Of a stretch of DNA of 64,000 nt, positions 1-12,117 are shown in pieces. The position numbers and the translations under genes were made by a program. The number at the start of each line of letters is the position of its first letter. Positions within the stretch are counted from its first letter, which is position 1. Below the pieces are notes generated by a model that saw nothing but the letters and a program-made list of their open reading frames with translations, did not search any database and had not been told where the DNA came from. Where the stretch lies: assembly GCA_007644065.1 (NCBI GenBank), contig VJWN01000001.1, positions 138,340 to 202,339 of the forward strand, written 5' to 3'. Origin of the DNA: Margaritispora aquatica. Lineage: Eukaryota; Ascomycota; Leotiomycetes; Helotiales; Discinellaceae.

Positions 1-394
1 TCTGTGTTCTTGATTCACCCTAATACACTTTAACTCAAATTCTCCAAAGCAAGCTGATTGTTTCACGTGCGAGTGAGTTGATGTTGAGGAAGCCAGAGTA
101 TTACTGTATCACGTGGGCGGCGGACATTGCGCTTCTGCCCGTGGATCTAAATGCGGAGATACCAAGTTTATTCCCGAAAACAACCGTCATCAGTCAGAAT
201 CGTATGTGCGCTACCCAAAGCATGGCAATAACTCTATGCTGTTGTTGAAATATCCAATATGAAGTAATGGCGGGGTCGAACTTGGCACTTGTGGTGGGTA
301 CAATGGTTTCCAGCATCCAGTATAAGAAGTTAGTTGCTGCCACATTTTTGCTGCATCCAAAACACCGTGACTCGAGGAAACTTTATTTATAAAA
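1..394. promoter_or_regulatory. Upstream region of the aldo-keto reductase gene
   Basis: No coding region is supported here. It contains two perfect CACGTG palindromes, at about 64-69 and 110-115, the core recognised by bHLH-type fungal regulators. Whether they act on the downstream gene is inference. Confidence 0.35.
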
Positions 395-1532
395 ATGGCA
401 CCACTACCTACACGCAAGCTTGGCAAGAATGGCCCTGAGGTGACTGCTGTTGGATTCGGTTTGAGTAAGTACAAATATGACTTCGATGCTCAACTTTGAT
501 GAAAAACGTGCACTCATTCTAACACCTCACAGTGGGACTCTCTGTCTTCTATGGCGCCACGGAATCTGACGAAGAACGCTTCAAGGTCCTCGATCGCGCT
601 CTTGAGCTCGGTGAAACCTTTTGGGACAGCGCCGACATGTACGGCGACAGTGAAGATCTCATAGGAAAGTGGTTCAAGCGGACTGGAAAACGTGACGAAA
701 TTTTCCTCGCTACCAAGTTTGGCAACAAGAAGACCGAGACTGGGTGGGCGATTGATAGCACACCTGAGTATTGCAAAGTGGCTTTTGAGAAGAGCTTGAA
801 GAGGCTGGGTGTTGATTGTGTGGATTTGTATTATTGTCATCGAGTCGATAAGAAGACACCAATTGAGAAGACGGTCGAGGCTATGGTTGAATTGAAGAAG
901 TGAGTTTCTATCTAATTGATGAGGACAATCATGCTGATGAAAACAGAGCTGGCAAGATTAAGTACCTCGGTCTCTCGGAGGTATCCTCAGATACCCTTCG
1001 TCGCGCATGCAAAGTTCATCATATTGACGCTGTTCAAATCGAGTACTCACCCTTCGCCATTGATATCGAGTCTCCTCAGGTCCAACTTCTGAAGACATGT
1101 CGTGAACTTGGCGTCGCAACAATCGCCTACGCACCACTTGGCCGAGGCATGTTGACCGGATCTTACTCTTCGCCAGACGACTTTGAAGACGGAGATTTCC
1201 GCAAATTCGCGCCTCGTTTCTCCGCCGAGAACTTCCCTAAGAATTTGAAGCTAGTGGAAGGCATCAAGAAGATTGCAGAAAAGAAGAGTGTCACGCCTAG
1301 TCAGCTGACATTGGCTTGGCTTTTGGCCCAAGGGGAGGACGTGATTCCTATCCCGGGGACGAAGAAGATCAAGTACTTGGAGGAGAATCTGGGTGCTTTG
1401 GAGGTGACTTTGAGTAAGCAGGAAGAGAAGGAAATTCGTGATTTAGTGGAGGCAGCCGAGGTTCATGGTATGAGGTATCCGGAGGCAGTGATGAGCTTTG
1501 TGTTTGGTGATACGCCTGCTCTTGGTGCGTAG
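395..1532 (+). CDS. Aldo/keto reductase (yakc/AKR13-like), 3 exons
   Basis: NAD(P)H-dependent aldo/keto reductase of the TIM-barrel superfamily, about 340 aa, probably cytosolic. Exons are 395-464, 533-899 and 947-1532; both introns have GT..AG ends and preserve frame (exon 1 ends in FGL and exon 2 resumes MGLSVFY). The catalytic tetrad can be read directly: Asp55 and Tyr60 in WDSADMYGD, Lys85 in FLATKFG and His126 in DLYYCHRVD. The later GKIKYLGLSEVS and TIAYAPLGRGMLTG segments and the IPIPGTKK cofactor motif are also present, so the enzyme looks complete. The substrate cannot be deduced; relatives act on small aldehydes and ketones. The first ATG at 395 gives the usual family N-terminus (TRKLGKNGPEVTAVGFG). 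Confidence 0.93.
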
Positions 1533-2520
1533 ACATCATTATCATGTAGCTGAATCTCTGGTTTAAAACTGAGATGCGGAATAGATACAATACTTAAATA
1601 CAAGAGGGGTCTTCAGTTGATGTGAAGGTCAATTTCATTACTCACAGTAGCACATATCATCTTGAAAGCCTAAACTCTACATTTGCACTTTATGACACAA
1701 AAAGAATTCATCATTAGGAAGTTGCTATAAAGCTTTGTGAAAAGCAATCGTCAGGGAGGCCTCAGTATTTCCTGATGGCGCCTGGCAACTAAGCAGGATG
1801 CCCATTGCTCCCGCAATGAGCATACAGCTGCGAGGCACAGTTTCGGAAACTCCATACTTATTTGGTTTAACTCGCATACCATGAAACACTGATGAATGAC
1901 TTGGAAGAGGCAAGATGAATAGCAACAAGTATGCTGCAAACATTCACCGTCAAGTGACGAGAAAGAGTTTATTGTTACTTCACTTGTAATTATTGTCGTT
2001 GCAGAATTCTCAATCAGATGCATGAAAGAAATTAACGAGAAAGAATTTACTAGGCGTGAAATATGCGTTCACGTTTTCTCCAAGATATCAAACAAAAACC
2101 ATTCTGTCTTGTGCGATCAAATTTGTCACCAGTTTGATTCCCATAGCGTGGTTGTGCAATTGAAGACAATGATGGCCCACCCAAAGTATATGCAGATCAG
2201 CAATATATACCCCTTTTTTTATTACTTTCTAATCCTCAATACTCACGACCTTGCACTCAGGCATCCACTCAGCTTCGCATCTGCTCACATAGACTTCCAC
2301 ATTGAAAGTGAAGACCTCGCTTAACCCCTTAACAATGCCACCCCACTCTCACATCTTATTCGTGCCCCACCATGAAAAAATTCTTTCAACCACAAGCCCG
2401 CCAACCCGACCCACGGAAACCGCGACTCCCGTCGTCTTCCTCAATTTCTCCGGATGTCTCTAAGTGATTAAAAGATCACAAGTTGAAGGGGGTAAAAATG
2501 TTAAAGAAGCCAAAAAGAAA
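1533..2520. other. Intergenic, no gene seen
   Basis: This lies between the reductase stop and the tRNA. Short open frames on both strands lack homology, splice logic or a plausible start. A pyrimidine- and A-rich stretch near 2210-2300 resembles ordinary fungal spacer. Confidence 0.5.
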
Positions 2521-2619
2521 TGAACAGAGTGGGACTCGAACCCACGCCACTTTCGTGACCAGGAAACGTTGCTAAGGGAAACCTTAACCTGGCGCCATAA
2601 CCAGCTCGGCCATCTGTCC
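2521..2619 (-). tRNA. tRNA-Leu(AAG) with a 17-nt intron
   Basis: On the minus strand the acceptor arms GGACAGA and TCTGTTC pair (one G-U), followed by discriminator A. The D-arm region (TGGCCGAGCTGG), a long type II variable arm and the T-arm GTGGGTTCGAGTCCCAC are all present. The anticodon stem CCAGG/CCTGG encloses TTAAGG, giving anticodon AAG at plus positions 2583-2585. An intron at 2565-2581 lies after nucleotide 37, the canonical place for nuclear tRNA introns. The mature length of 82 nt fits tRNA-Leu. CCA is not encoded, as expected in eukaryotes. Confidence 0.93.
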
Positions 2620-3355
2620 TTGTGATTGGTTGATGATACGTTTGATATTTGAGTTTATGTTGGCCAAAAGTGACGGTGCGTGCATGATTAGAAGTTGTTT
2701 CCACACCTAGACAGTTCAGTGGAGAGAATCTAGACTCCAAACAACCCCACACACTTCTGGGTTTTTGTTATGAGTACAGTTCTATTGAAATTTGTGATAT
2801 TTGTAGCATATAAGATATTATAGACTGTTACAAGAAGCACGCTTCTCTTAGAATACCTTGTCTAAATTATGCAACATCGCATCAAACAGAACCCGGTTCA
2901 AAGATTGCATATCTCACTCTCGAATCTCTTCTAACCAGCACGCAACATGAGTCTCAAATTATGATTAACTTCCCTCTAGCATCCTCTCATTCCAAGTAAC
3001 CAACTTCCTGGTGCCCAGTATTAAGATAGATTCCATCACCAACTTAGACAACCCCTGTTCGCGACCACCTAGTTGTATTCTATCTTCCCCACTTGGGCAT
3101 TACAGTCTGTCTTTCGATGTAGCCTTCCGCATACCTTTGCAGCCCGAGTGATGCAGTCGAATTCCTATTATTCATGCTCTTCGGACTCGAGGCCTCCCCA
3201 GCTTGGTTGTGACGCCGAAGCGAGATTCCTATCACCATCGAGCATTAAGGGTGGTGAGGTAAGTCATTGCAACGATATCGATGACCTTAAATTTCATGCG
3301 TCCAGCGTGGAATTATCGCCACAGCAGGTACTTCCTTTGCTTCGCTTGGGTGTCG
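2620..3355. other. Intergenic, no gene seen
   Basis: This spacer lies between the tRNA and the 3' end of the minus-strand membrane-protein gene. Plus-strand open frames at 3073-3450 run into that gene's antisense and look like shadows. Confidence 0.5.
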
Positions 3356-4569
3356 TCAATGAGACCCCGCTTTCACCTCCGCATCCAGCTCTACAGCATG
3401 GGTCTTGTGTGCGACTTCGTCTTCACCATCGTGCTTCATGGGATTCGTAGACGTACTCGCTGTATTCAGTTCATCCTGAACGGCGAAAACGTCCAAAACA
3501 TCAATGATCCTCGCATCCTCAAGGAAAGTCCGCTCGTGAGTCTCGCCCATGAAACTACCATTGTTTCCCATACCCTGATATTCCTGACTAGGAGCTGGTA
3601 GCTCAGTGGTGAGGTATGGTCCCGCGCTACCCGAGAGCTCTGGTAGGTTATTTGGAGAAAGTTGTTCTTTGCCCTTCCACCAGCTGTTGCTCCTACATTC
3701 CCTCTTCTTCCTGCGAAAGAAACACACTCCCACCACCATCAAAAAGAGAGCTACTCCCGCAAGACCACCAGCAAGGAGATTCATGCGGTTTGGATACTCA
3801 CCTTTCCCCATTGAGGTATCAGGCTCACCAGTCTCTGACGGGCTCCCACTCACCGTCAAGGAAGGAAGCGCCGTGCCACTCGTCGCAGCCGCGAACGCAG
3901 CAAGCGCCGCATCAGGCGAGCAAGGTTCTAAAGCAGGAAAGTTGCATCTAAATACCCTCCCGGGCGTTGGACTTCCTTGCGCCTTGCTATTGGCATCTAT
4001 TGCTACCGGTGAGGGTGTGCCGACCATATTTGCGAGGCTAAATCTAGAAGAGTAGGTGGTCATCTGGAGTTTAGGGTTGTTTTTGGATAGGGCTGTTATG
4101 GCTAAAAAGCTGCAGGGGAGAGGGGGTTGATGTTAGCGAGGAAGAGAAAAATGAGCGCGTTGGGTGGTGTGGATAGAGGGAAAATGACAACACACAATAC
4201 GTCCGTCCCGTTGAACATCATGTTATCCATCTCAAATTTATAACTCTGTGTCACGCCCACTCCGCTCTGGGTACTGAAGTTCCAAGATCCAGAATATGCC
4301 ATTGAGATCTACTTTCTATCAGCCAATACCTCACAACAACCCGCAAACAGTAATGCACATACCGGCTGGTCATTACCACCCGTGAAAAACGTAGCTGTGA
4401 ACGAGGCACCCAACTCTTGAATGCGAGGCGGGTTTGCATCGTCGAGGAATTGGATCTTCACGATTCCAGGGACGATGGAGCAGCTCTCGACGGGGTAGAT
4501 GATCTGGATCGTGCCAGATGCGAACAGGCATAGCTGGAGTACGATGATTATGAGACGAAAAGAGCGCAT
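3356..4569 (-). CDS. Type I membrane protein with Kre9/Knh1-like ectodomain, 3 exons
   Basis: Predicted 357-aa single-pass surface protein. Exons on the minus strand are 4363-4569, 4196-4308 and 3356-4109. The first intron starts GTATGT and ends TAG; the second runs from GTGTGT to CTGCAG behind a CTAAC branch site. Exon 1 starts with a signal peptide (LIIIVLQLCLFASG) and then IIYPVESCSIVPG; after splicing the ectodomain ends LQMTTYSSRFSLANM. That end resembles the YSxRFTLTGM close of Kre9/Knh1-type domains (Pfam PF10342 family), an assignment made from memory. A Ser/Pro/Thr-rich stalk, one membrane helix (LLAGGLAGVALFLMVVGVCF), a stop-transfer RRKKRE and a cytoplasmic tail of about 120 residues follow. 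A cell-wall or sensing role is inference. Confidence 0.72.
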
Positions 4570-5406
4570 CTCTGGGCCGAAAATTTACGCTGAGTTTCAG
4601 AGGAAGACGGCGATGAAGAAAGAGGAGAGGAGAAAATCGTAGGACCGTTCAATGCAGGAAAAATGGAGGGGAGGAAGCTGCCTTGATCGACTTCAAACCC
4701 TGGTCTCACCGAGTAAAGAAATCCAGCTAATAATGGACTTCCAACATCACAATCACAAACGATGCGATAGCCAAGTATGCATACTTCCCGACCCGAAGAT
4801 CCGAAAGCAAAGCACCTTGTGCTAATCCTTTATGCATAAGATAGGTAAACTTGGTGATAGTATCACAGGCTCCCAAGCGAAGGATCACTCAAACGCGCCA
4901 CCAACACAACTGTGCCTCGCCCTGTCGCTGCGCCCGCCTTCTACTTACCTTTCACATCCAAACCATGATAGATGCGCACGATGTATCACACCACAGCTGC
5001 AAGATCAATCCTGAAATAACAATTTATGGGTGCCTATGTGCGGCATTTAAGATCGAGAACTTTCGGTTCAGTTCAGTAAACAAGAAATGTGATTCGGGTA
5101 CCAAGGTTGGGAGCGCTTGCCCGGAAAAGTACTCCGCCTATACGACACCATCAACAGCGTGGAGGGTCAAAGCAGGAAGATAGACATATGCTTGTACTGA
5201 AAAAACCCATATTTTAAAAAGACAAGCGGGAAAACAAAATCAAACAAATAGAGAGTAGGACACAAATTACTATTGTCACAAGTACTAATCTAAGCACTGC
5301 CAAACGACCAGCCTATATACAACACTAACACCACCAAGAGAACCACCCAATGCATGCACGCGATCACTACCCAGTTTTTGAAACACTCACACAATGCTGA
5401 TCGTAC
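4570..5406. other. Intergenic, no gene seen
   Basis: This holds the promoter side of the minus-strand membrane-protein gene and the 3' side of GUT2. Overlapping plus-strand open frames at 4832-5183 have no recognisable content. Confidence 0.5.
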
Positions 5407-7565
5407 CTATTTCTCGGCTGCTGACCCAGGCTTCAGGCCTTTGCTGCCCTTGAGATCACTCTCCAACTCATCGTTTGGTTGGTCGTGACGTGAGTACATC
5501 TTGTACTCAATTGAATCCTTGAAGCTGAGCTTGCCGGTTTCAACTTCCTTTCTTGTTGCCAAGAGCTTCGACTTAGGAAGACCCATTGATTCGAGGAACG
5601 CAACACCTGGTTTTGTTAGCTATGCCTTGAAAAAAGATGGTGCAACTTACTATCCCTCCACTCAACATCTTTTCGCTTGCTGTCCCATTTCAACTCCACA
5701 GCCATGATATCAATAACCTTTGGTAATGCCTCCAATGCAGCTTGTGCATTCAAGAACGCAAGTCTTGTTCTCCGGGCCAAAACATCAATGGCAGTTTGAG
5801 CATACTCATGTCGGACTGCATATCTGACCTCGCCATCAACAAATGGGTAGAGCGGACTGATCCTCTCTCCACGGACTGGAAAGCGTTGCTCAGTTGGCTT
5901 GCTAAGGGCTGCAACAGTCCAAGCACGATCACCATACGACTCAGTCAAATGCTTGGCAACATCGGTCTCAACACCAAAGTGCTGGATGAGGTTGATGAAA
6001 AGAGTCTTAGAGAAACCGTGCGCACCAACAAGCTTGACTTGGTGAGTTTTGCATGAACCATCGAGGCGTGCACCGTCATTGATCATCTCAGTGCCAGAAA
6101 CATCCAATGCATTTGGGTAAGGCTTTGTTTGGAGCTTGAAAATCTTTAGAGCTTCATCAACAGCCTCTTCGGCCATCTGTCTGTAGGTTGTCCACTTTCC
6201 ACCAGCGCAGGTCAGAAGACCAGATGGAGAGACGTTAATGAGATGGTTGCGGACAAGTGACTCGGTGTTCTTGGCATTTGGATCTTTAACCAATGGTCGA
6301 ATACCTGACCAAGCAGCTAAAACATCGCCACGGCGAACATTGATGTCTGGTGCCAGGTAGTGGCGGATTTCTGAAAGAATCCAATCGATTTCCTCCTCTT
6401 GAGCCACTGGGTTCTGGTCGATTTTGCATGGCGCATCTGTGGTACCAGCAATGGTATTTCCCTGCCAAGGAAGGAAGAAAATGACCCGTCCGTCGGAGGT
6501 TTGCGGGTCAATTAAGCCCATCTTCTGAGGACTGTAATAACCCGGAAGAACGATATGAACACCTGAGCTTGGTGCTACAATCTCCTTGACCTCCTGGTCA
6601 TCCATTTGGCGAATGGCGTCGGTGAAAGGTCCAGTCGCGTTAATGATACCGCGAGCGCGAATCACAAATTCTTCTGCCTTCTTTCCGTTTTTCTCCTGCA
6701 CTAAATCCTTGACACGTGCGGCACAAAGTTGTCCATCTGGTCCTTTCTCGAGTCCAGTAACTTCGACATGGTTCACAACGGTAGCACCGTAGAGAGCTGC
6801 AGTCATAGCCAGAGAGACATTCATTCGGGAATCGTTGTGGGCTCCATCGTAGTATACCAAGGCACCAATCAAATTGGTCTTCTTCAACATAGGGAAAGCA
6901 TCCAATGCCTTACTCCTGGTTAAAAAGTAGGAACTCTCGATTCCCTCGGAGCCAGCCAAGAAATCGTATGCCTTTGTTCCTGCCCAGTAGTAAGGTGCTT
7001 TCCACCACTTATCCAACGGCAGCATGATGGGGAGCCATGAAGACAAATGTGGTGCAGTATCCAGAAAGTATTTTCGTTCCCTCAATGCCTCTTTCACAAG
7101 TGCATATTGGTTGTAATCCAACTCCCAAAAGGCCTTTTCCAAATATCTGACACCACCATGTACCAATTTTGTGGATTTCGAACTCGTTCCGCTGCTGAAA
7201 TCGTCGCGTTCCACGACGGCTACTTTCAATCCTCGAGTGGCAGCGTCCAGGGCAATTCCAGCACCTGTCGCACCAGCACCAATGATCAGCAAGTCGTAGA
7301 TCTCGCTATCATCCTGCGGAGAAGATGAGCCATTGCTGGCCGAACTTCGCTTCAAATCCGCGATCTGTTCATCACGAGCCTTGACCTTTGGGAATCGAGG
7401 AGGAGTCCAATTGCCTCCAATGCCATAACCAGGAGGGCCAACGACGGCTGGGTCAGATCCTGGAATGTTTCGAGGTTTGTACTGGTAATATAGGATACCT
7501 CCACCAGCCACTGCTGCTCCAGTAGTGTACAGTAGAGGTCTTGCGAGACGCTGTCGGAATGCCAT
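5407..7565 (-). CDS. GUT2: FAD-dependent glycerol-3-phosphate dehydrogenase, mitochondrial
   Basis: Oxidises sn-glycerol 3-phosphate to dihydroxyacetone phosphate and passes electrons to ubiquinone at the outer face of the inner mitochondrial membrane, for glycerol use and the G3P shuttle. Predicted 704 aa in two exons: 5651-7565 and 5407-5606, with a 44-bp intron from GTAAGT to CCAG. The start at 7565 (MAFRQRLARP) gives a basic presequence and a hydrophobic segment (GAAVAGGGILYY); an upstream in-frame Met at 7661 would add 32 residues and is less likely. The Rossmann FAD motif IIGAGATGAGIALDAATRG lies near residues 94-112, followed by SSGTSSKSTKLVHGGVRYLE and the C-terminal GGKWTTYRQMAEEAVD block. 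The small last exon completes the normal C-terminal domain. The gene appears intact. Confidence 0.96.
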
Positions 7566-8720
7566 TCTTGCAGTAAAGAAGATGTGCGGAGGAAAGAGAG
7601 AAGGTTTCGCGATTGAAGTAGGTTGTGGAGAAGTCCAATAGCAATAGCTCTGGGGCACCAAGGTACAATGATGTTGCTAATGCGAGGATGCAGATCCGCC
7701 CGCTTTAATAATGACCGGCCAAGAATTGGCAGCTGATGGCTTTTGGTCGAGAGAGGAAAACTAGGAGAAAGGGGGCAGAAAGAGCAGAGGAAGATGGAGA
7801 TGTTGGGAGATGGTTTTGGTGTGCGTTTGCACTCCTTAAGCTCTGGTTAGGAGCAAGTGTTGATGATCTTGAGGAGATACATTTTGTTTTTCAATCGAAG
7901 GAGATGACTCTGGCCATCTGCGGATGAGCTGAGGTAAAAAGATCGCATCAGAAGGCGTCCTTCGTCCTGAGATATTCCGTCAATTTTCCACCAATGGTAG
8001 AGGGCACGTGGGGTGAAACATTCCGGAGAAGGATTTACACTGGCCCGATGGTTTTCCCTTCCGGCTTCCGTGGACCTTCCGCCCCGCCGTGCCAATTATT
8101 ATTCCGCTGCACCAATTCTTGAGCCTCCACTCCCACTTGAGTTACGGTAGTATCTCGTTTGCCATTCAGACATCTTTCGCATTCGCATTTGACGACCTCA
8201 ATCGTCCAAAGACACTCTAAATTTGATGGCGAATATATCGTAGCAGAGTTATCTATGCATAATCGTAGCTTCTAGACATAAAGTCTTGCTTCGTCAAAGG
8301 CAATGGTGACACAGTCGAGTCTCATAGGACAACCGAATTCTCAAGTGAGAACAAGGTCCTGAATGAAGTCTTAATCTTGAGACGAAGCTCGATAGTTGTT
8401 ACTCACAAGCTTGTTTGATATAGTATCTTGTATTTTTGGCAGTACATAACTTCAATCTTCACTTTCGCCTCGTGTTGCATTCGCAAAAGTATTACTGCGC
8501 TGGACGCCATTTTCTACTGTCCTCTACATCAAACTCACATCGCACCCAACGAAATGTCACGACCTATCCCCGTCACAGAAATCGGCACAGCTTGCATCGT
8601 ATTCCTTCTCAAGAAGTTTGGACACAGCATATTGAACTGCGATATAACCAATTGCCCAAAAGCGTGACATCTAGATAAACAAGCATACAACCATCCCGTT
8701 GTATTGTAGGAATCATCAAA
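7566..8720. promoter_or_regulatory. Divergent intergenic region upstream of GUT2 and the 8721 gene
   Basis: This 1.15-kb spacer separates two divergently transcribed genes, so both promoters should lie in it. Open frames (for example 7736-7927 and 8428-8678) are short and unconvincing. No specific operator is assigned. Confidence 0.4.
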
Positions 8721-9329
8721 ATGCATTTCAATGTCAACGAAATAGATTCCACCATGCAATTCTGTCCAGTAAGCTGTCATTGTGTTAACGGATTCCCCAT
8801 GATCGTCACTTACTAACAGCATAACTAGATAACCTCTAGCCCTCCAACCGATATAACAGGCGAATATTCACCCATTGCCGGATACTTTGGAGAAGGTCAG
8901 TGTACAGAGAACTCGGGATTCCAGTATTATTTTGAAGATCCCCATATTGCCAGGCGGAAGAAATCAAACGTGCGTATCACCCACACCTTCACACTGCCCA
9001 TCAACCACTTCGAGGTTTTCAATCCATGGAACTGGGATCAGCGACCACTTTTCAGCCCTCTGGATGTGAGACTTGACAAAGTCTCATATATGAAGTTGCT
9101 ACATAGACTCAACATTACCGTCCAAGAGCATCCTTTTTATGTCCCAGCCACTGAGCTCAGAATCGCGGGGGTCGAGATGAATCAGAACACTGAGTCCCCA
9201 ATTCACCCTCCCGGTTCGTCGCTGTCAGGCATCGAATGGCTAGATGTGTCAGACCAAGATCCTATATTTTCCCCTGCTCGTTCTTTGCTAAATATGCGCC
9301 AAATTCTCTCTTGGTTGTGTTGTTCGTAA
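8721..9329 (+). CDS. Hypothetical protein, 182 aa, 2 exons
   Basis: I do not recognise this protein. A 16-codon first exon (8721-8768, starting MHFNVNEIDSTM) ends at CCA before GTAAGC. A 60-bp intron with a CTAAC branch site ends in CTAG, and exon 2 (8829-9329) stays open for 167 codons. The product is soluble and mixed in composition, rich in aromatic, Pro and His residues, with HTFTLPINHFEVFNPWNWD in the middle and no signal peptide or membrane segment. The phase-0 intron with a good branch site, and the continuity of frame across it, are the main support. Confidence 0.55.
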
Positions 9330-10937
9330 AAGTCGTCGGGATCGAAGTGAGGCTTAAATTTTTTGGGGCTGGAGAATTATGTGGCGAGTTTGTGATAGTC
9401 GGTTGAATTTAAAAGTAGCTTCTCTCCTAACCCTCGTGTGTGATGTTTGAAATTCCTTTTCTCCTGTTTGAATTGTGTTAGCAATCCTTATCCATTGAAA
9501 AACTCAAGGGGGCATACAATAAGAAGCGATTTTACTGAATCGTTGGCGAATTCTACTCGGGTTTTGGAGCACATCTTAGAGTCATCCAGACATTTCGTAT
9601 AGGCGAAATGAAACTGTTCCACATGTTAGACTCTGTCTCGAAGCTGCGCGATATTCGTTTATGTCGACCATAAGCTTTTGACTGTTTTCGCATCGAACTT
9701 GTAATACTATCAATAACTTCGAACAACGAAGAGTAGAAAAGGCAAGACATAGAGAGATATTAGGCAAGTAACAGAATATAAAACCGAGGATCTACTCTGA
9801 TACGTCTTCTTGAGGCTAGCAAGTGCCCAAAATGTTCGTGGTAGTTCACATCAACGCTTTCAGTCAGGTTTCCTGACGAGTATGTGACCTCGAAGCATCA
9901 AAATTCCAATATCGTTCGAGATTCTAAGAGTTAAACTCCTCATCATGGCTCCACGCACGCATCGATTAGCAATTCATCCCAAAATAGCAACACAATGGTA
10001 TCAATATGCAGATCTCGCCCCCTCATAATAACCTCATAACACTTGAAACATGACATCTTCTAGCCCCAAAATAGCAGCAACCCACACGATAAGCTCCATA
10101 CCGCAAATCTTTGTCGACCCAATTTATCACTCCATCACGGTAGATCACAACGTATCCGGCACATCCGCAGGGAATACTACTTGAAAACAGTTGTCAAAGC
10201 CAGGTTCAGGGGCTAAGCGAGAGACCACAACAAATCACTATGGGTTTCTCGTAATCGGACCGACGCACCGAGGCGATTGACTTCGTATCCGCCGCGAGAA
10301 GGTCGGAACAAGCTTCTTCTGCACCAAAGATAGAGTTGCGTCGTACGTCTCACACACAGTGGCACTTTTCGAATACAGAAGCATTGTTCAGAATTTGTGC
10401 CGTGCGTGGGTGATCCGTCTGCTGTGGATTGCGTGGGTTGGAATGATGGGCTGGGGAAGTGGGTTTTGAGTTTAGGGCTGGGGTGGTGATGGGATTGCAA
10501 CGGAACTTGCCAGCCTGTTGGGATGGAAATATTGGGATTGAATTGCGGGAGAGTAAGTGGGAAAGTACGAAAGTTGGGCTCGCGAAGTTTAATTCTGGTT
10601 TTTCGTACAGAGGGCCCGTTTGAGTGGTTGGTCGTGCTTGATATTGCTCGGCGAGGTTTATCTGGGAAGCGAGCAGGTCTGGATCAGATCCGAGTTTATA
10701 ATGGAAAGAGAAGGTATAAGACCGTGGAGAAGACCACTTGAAGAAGCTTGGTTTTCGCTGCCATCTCATCTTCAAAATTTTCGCATCGAATTCAACGGCT
10801 GTCGACAGCTTCTGATTAGACTAAATTCGAAATTCGGTTTCAAATTCTCAACTGAATCCCTTTCGCGACCTTCGCTCGCACATCTCGCTTCACATCAACT
10901 ATTACCCTAATCCTCTGCCTCTCGGAAGATCAAGAGA
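9330..10937. other. Intergenic, no gene seen
   Basis: This 1.6-kb spacer has overlapping open frames on both strands around 10213-10910, but none has a recognisable domain, intron structure or convincing start. The last few hundred bases must include the 5' region of the small membrane-protein gene. Confidence 0.45.
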
Positions 10938-11231
10938 ATGGATATGATCACTCGCTCAGTTTTGGTGGCTCGCGATGACAAGTCTTTCTGGGATAAATAT
11001 AAGTGGCTGATCATCGGCGGGGCTATTGCCGTGCCCATCCAGCTGGTTGGACTTTGGTTTTAGTAAGCCTCACAATACGCTCTCCATTTTCAAAGCCTCC
11101 CAGTGCTGTTTTAGACCCTATGGACGCTTTCTAACTGTATTAGCTTGAGATGGCGCAAGGCCAAGAAGATGCGCCTACGAAAGCAGAACGAGAGCGATAC
11201 TATGGGCCTGAGGTTTCAACCAGGTCCTTGA
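10938..11231 (+). CDS. Small single-pass membrane protein, 70 aa, 2 exons
   Basis: This gene is too short for ordinary ORF calling but has clear structure. Exon 1 (10938-11062) encodes MDMITRSVLVARDD, then a helix WLIIGGAIAVPIQLVGLWF; the codon TA/C is split by an 81-bp intron running from GTAAGC to a TTAG acceptor behind a TCTAAC branch site. Exon 2 (11144-11231) continues YLRWRKAKKMRLRKQNES and ends with GPRFQ-type residues before TGA. The result is a short N-terminus, one membrane helix and a strongly basic tail, suggesting an N-out/C-in topology by the positive-inside rule. Function and symbol are unknown. Confidence 0.6.
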
Positions 11232-12117
11232 TCTGGCGAAGCACATCACATGTGATATGGCAGTGAAGGACTCTTGGAGTCGGACAAGTGGAAGCGCATC
11301 AAATTGGGGCTTGCTTCCCACCTGGCGAAAATAGATCATGTGCGACTGCGATATTTCGAGAAGGTGGAGGGGTTTATTTGGATTAGAAGGGTATCTGTTG
11401 AATATTTCCACTGGTTGATCTGGAGTTTTGGTTTATGGGGATTTTGTATGTACGTTGCTTTGGGATTAGAAGTGGAGACAAAGACAGAAACAGAAATGGA
11501 GTAGTTTGTTTTGTTGATAACGAATAATGATCAGGCTTCTTGCGTTAGTAACATCTGCCATCATGGTTATGACCTGAAGATAGCTTTCTGGTAATCATTT
11601 ACCAGACTTCATTCCCCCAGCAGAGTCGTACAATGTTTTTTCTTTCTCTTGCCTAGCTGCTTATGGTTAGATAAGTTGGTTTTATATGCCTTATCCAGCT
11701 CTTTAACGGCTTTACCCCTCCCTTGCACTTTTTACAACTTACCACAAGAGAGCCACCAACTTCAATCTCAGCTCCAAAAGCCAACCAGATCTTCTCCTGA
11801 TATTACGCATAATCCTTGCCCTCACTCCTCCTCAGCAGCATACATGGATCTTCAAATAAGACCTTCAGACCAACAAGCCCACCAACGCCAGAAAGCCAAT
11901 ATGCTAGGGAAAATTGTGACATCAACACATGTAAGATTCTAACATAAGGAGTTGATTTTAGTGACCGAATATCAAGAAATAATCATTCGCATCCATCTCT
12001 AATACCTTTGATTTTACACGTTTGGGGAACATGGTCAGTTGAGCGAGAAATGACAGGCAAGGACGACACGGTATGTATAGCAACATATTTACGAAGACCA
12101 GCTTCGCTAATAGATCA
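11232..12117. other. Intergenic, no gene seen
   Basis: A 76-codon plus-strand open frame at 11274-11504 (KWKRIKLGLASHL...) sits just downstream of the small membrane protein but has no supporting feature. Nothing else is seen. Confidence 0.4.

Noticed and set aside
3590..3660. tRNA-like words (GGTAGCTCAGTGGT) on the plus strand
   Set aside because: They lie inside the membrane-protein coding exon; no anticodon or T arm of the right spacing follows.
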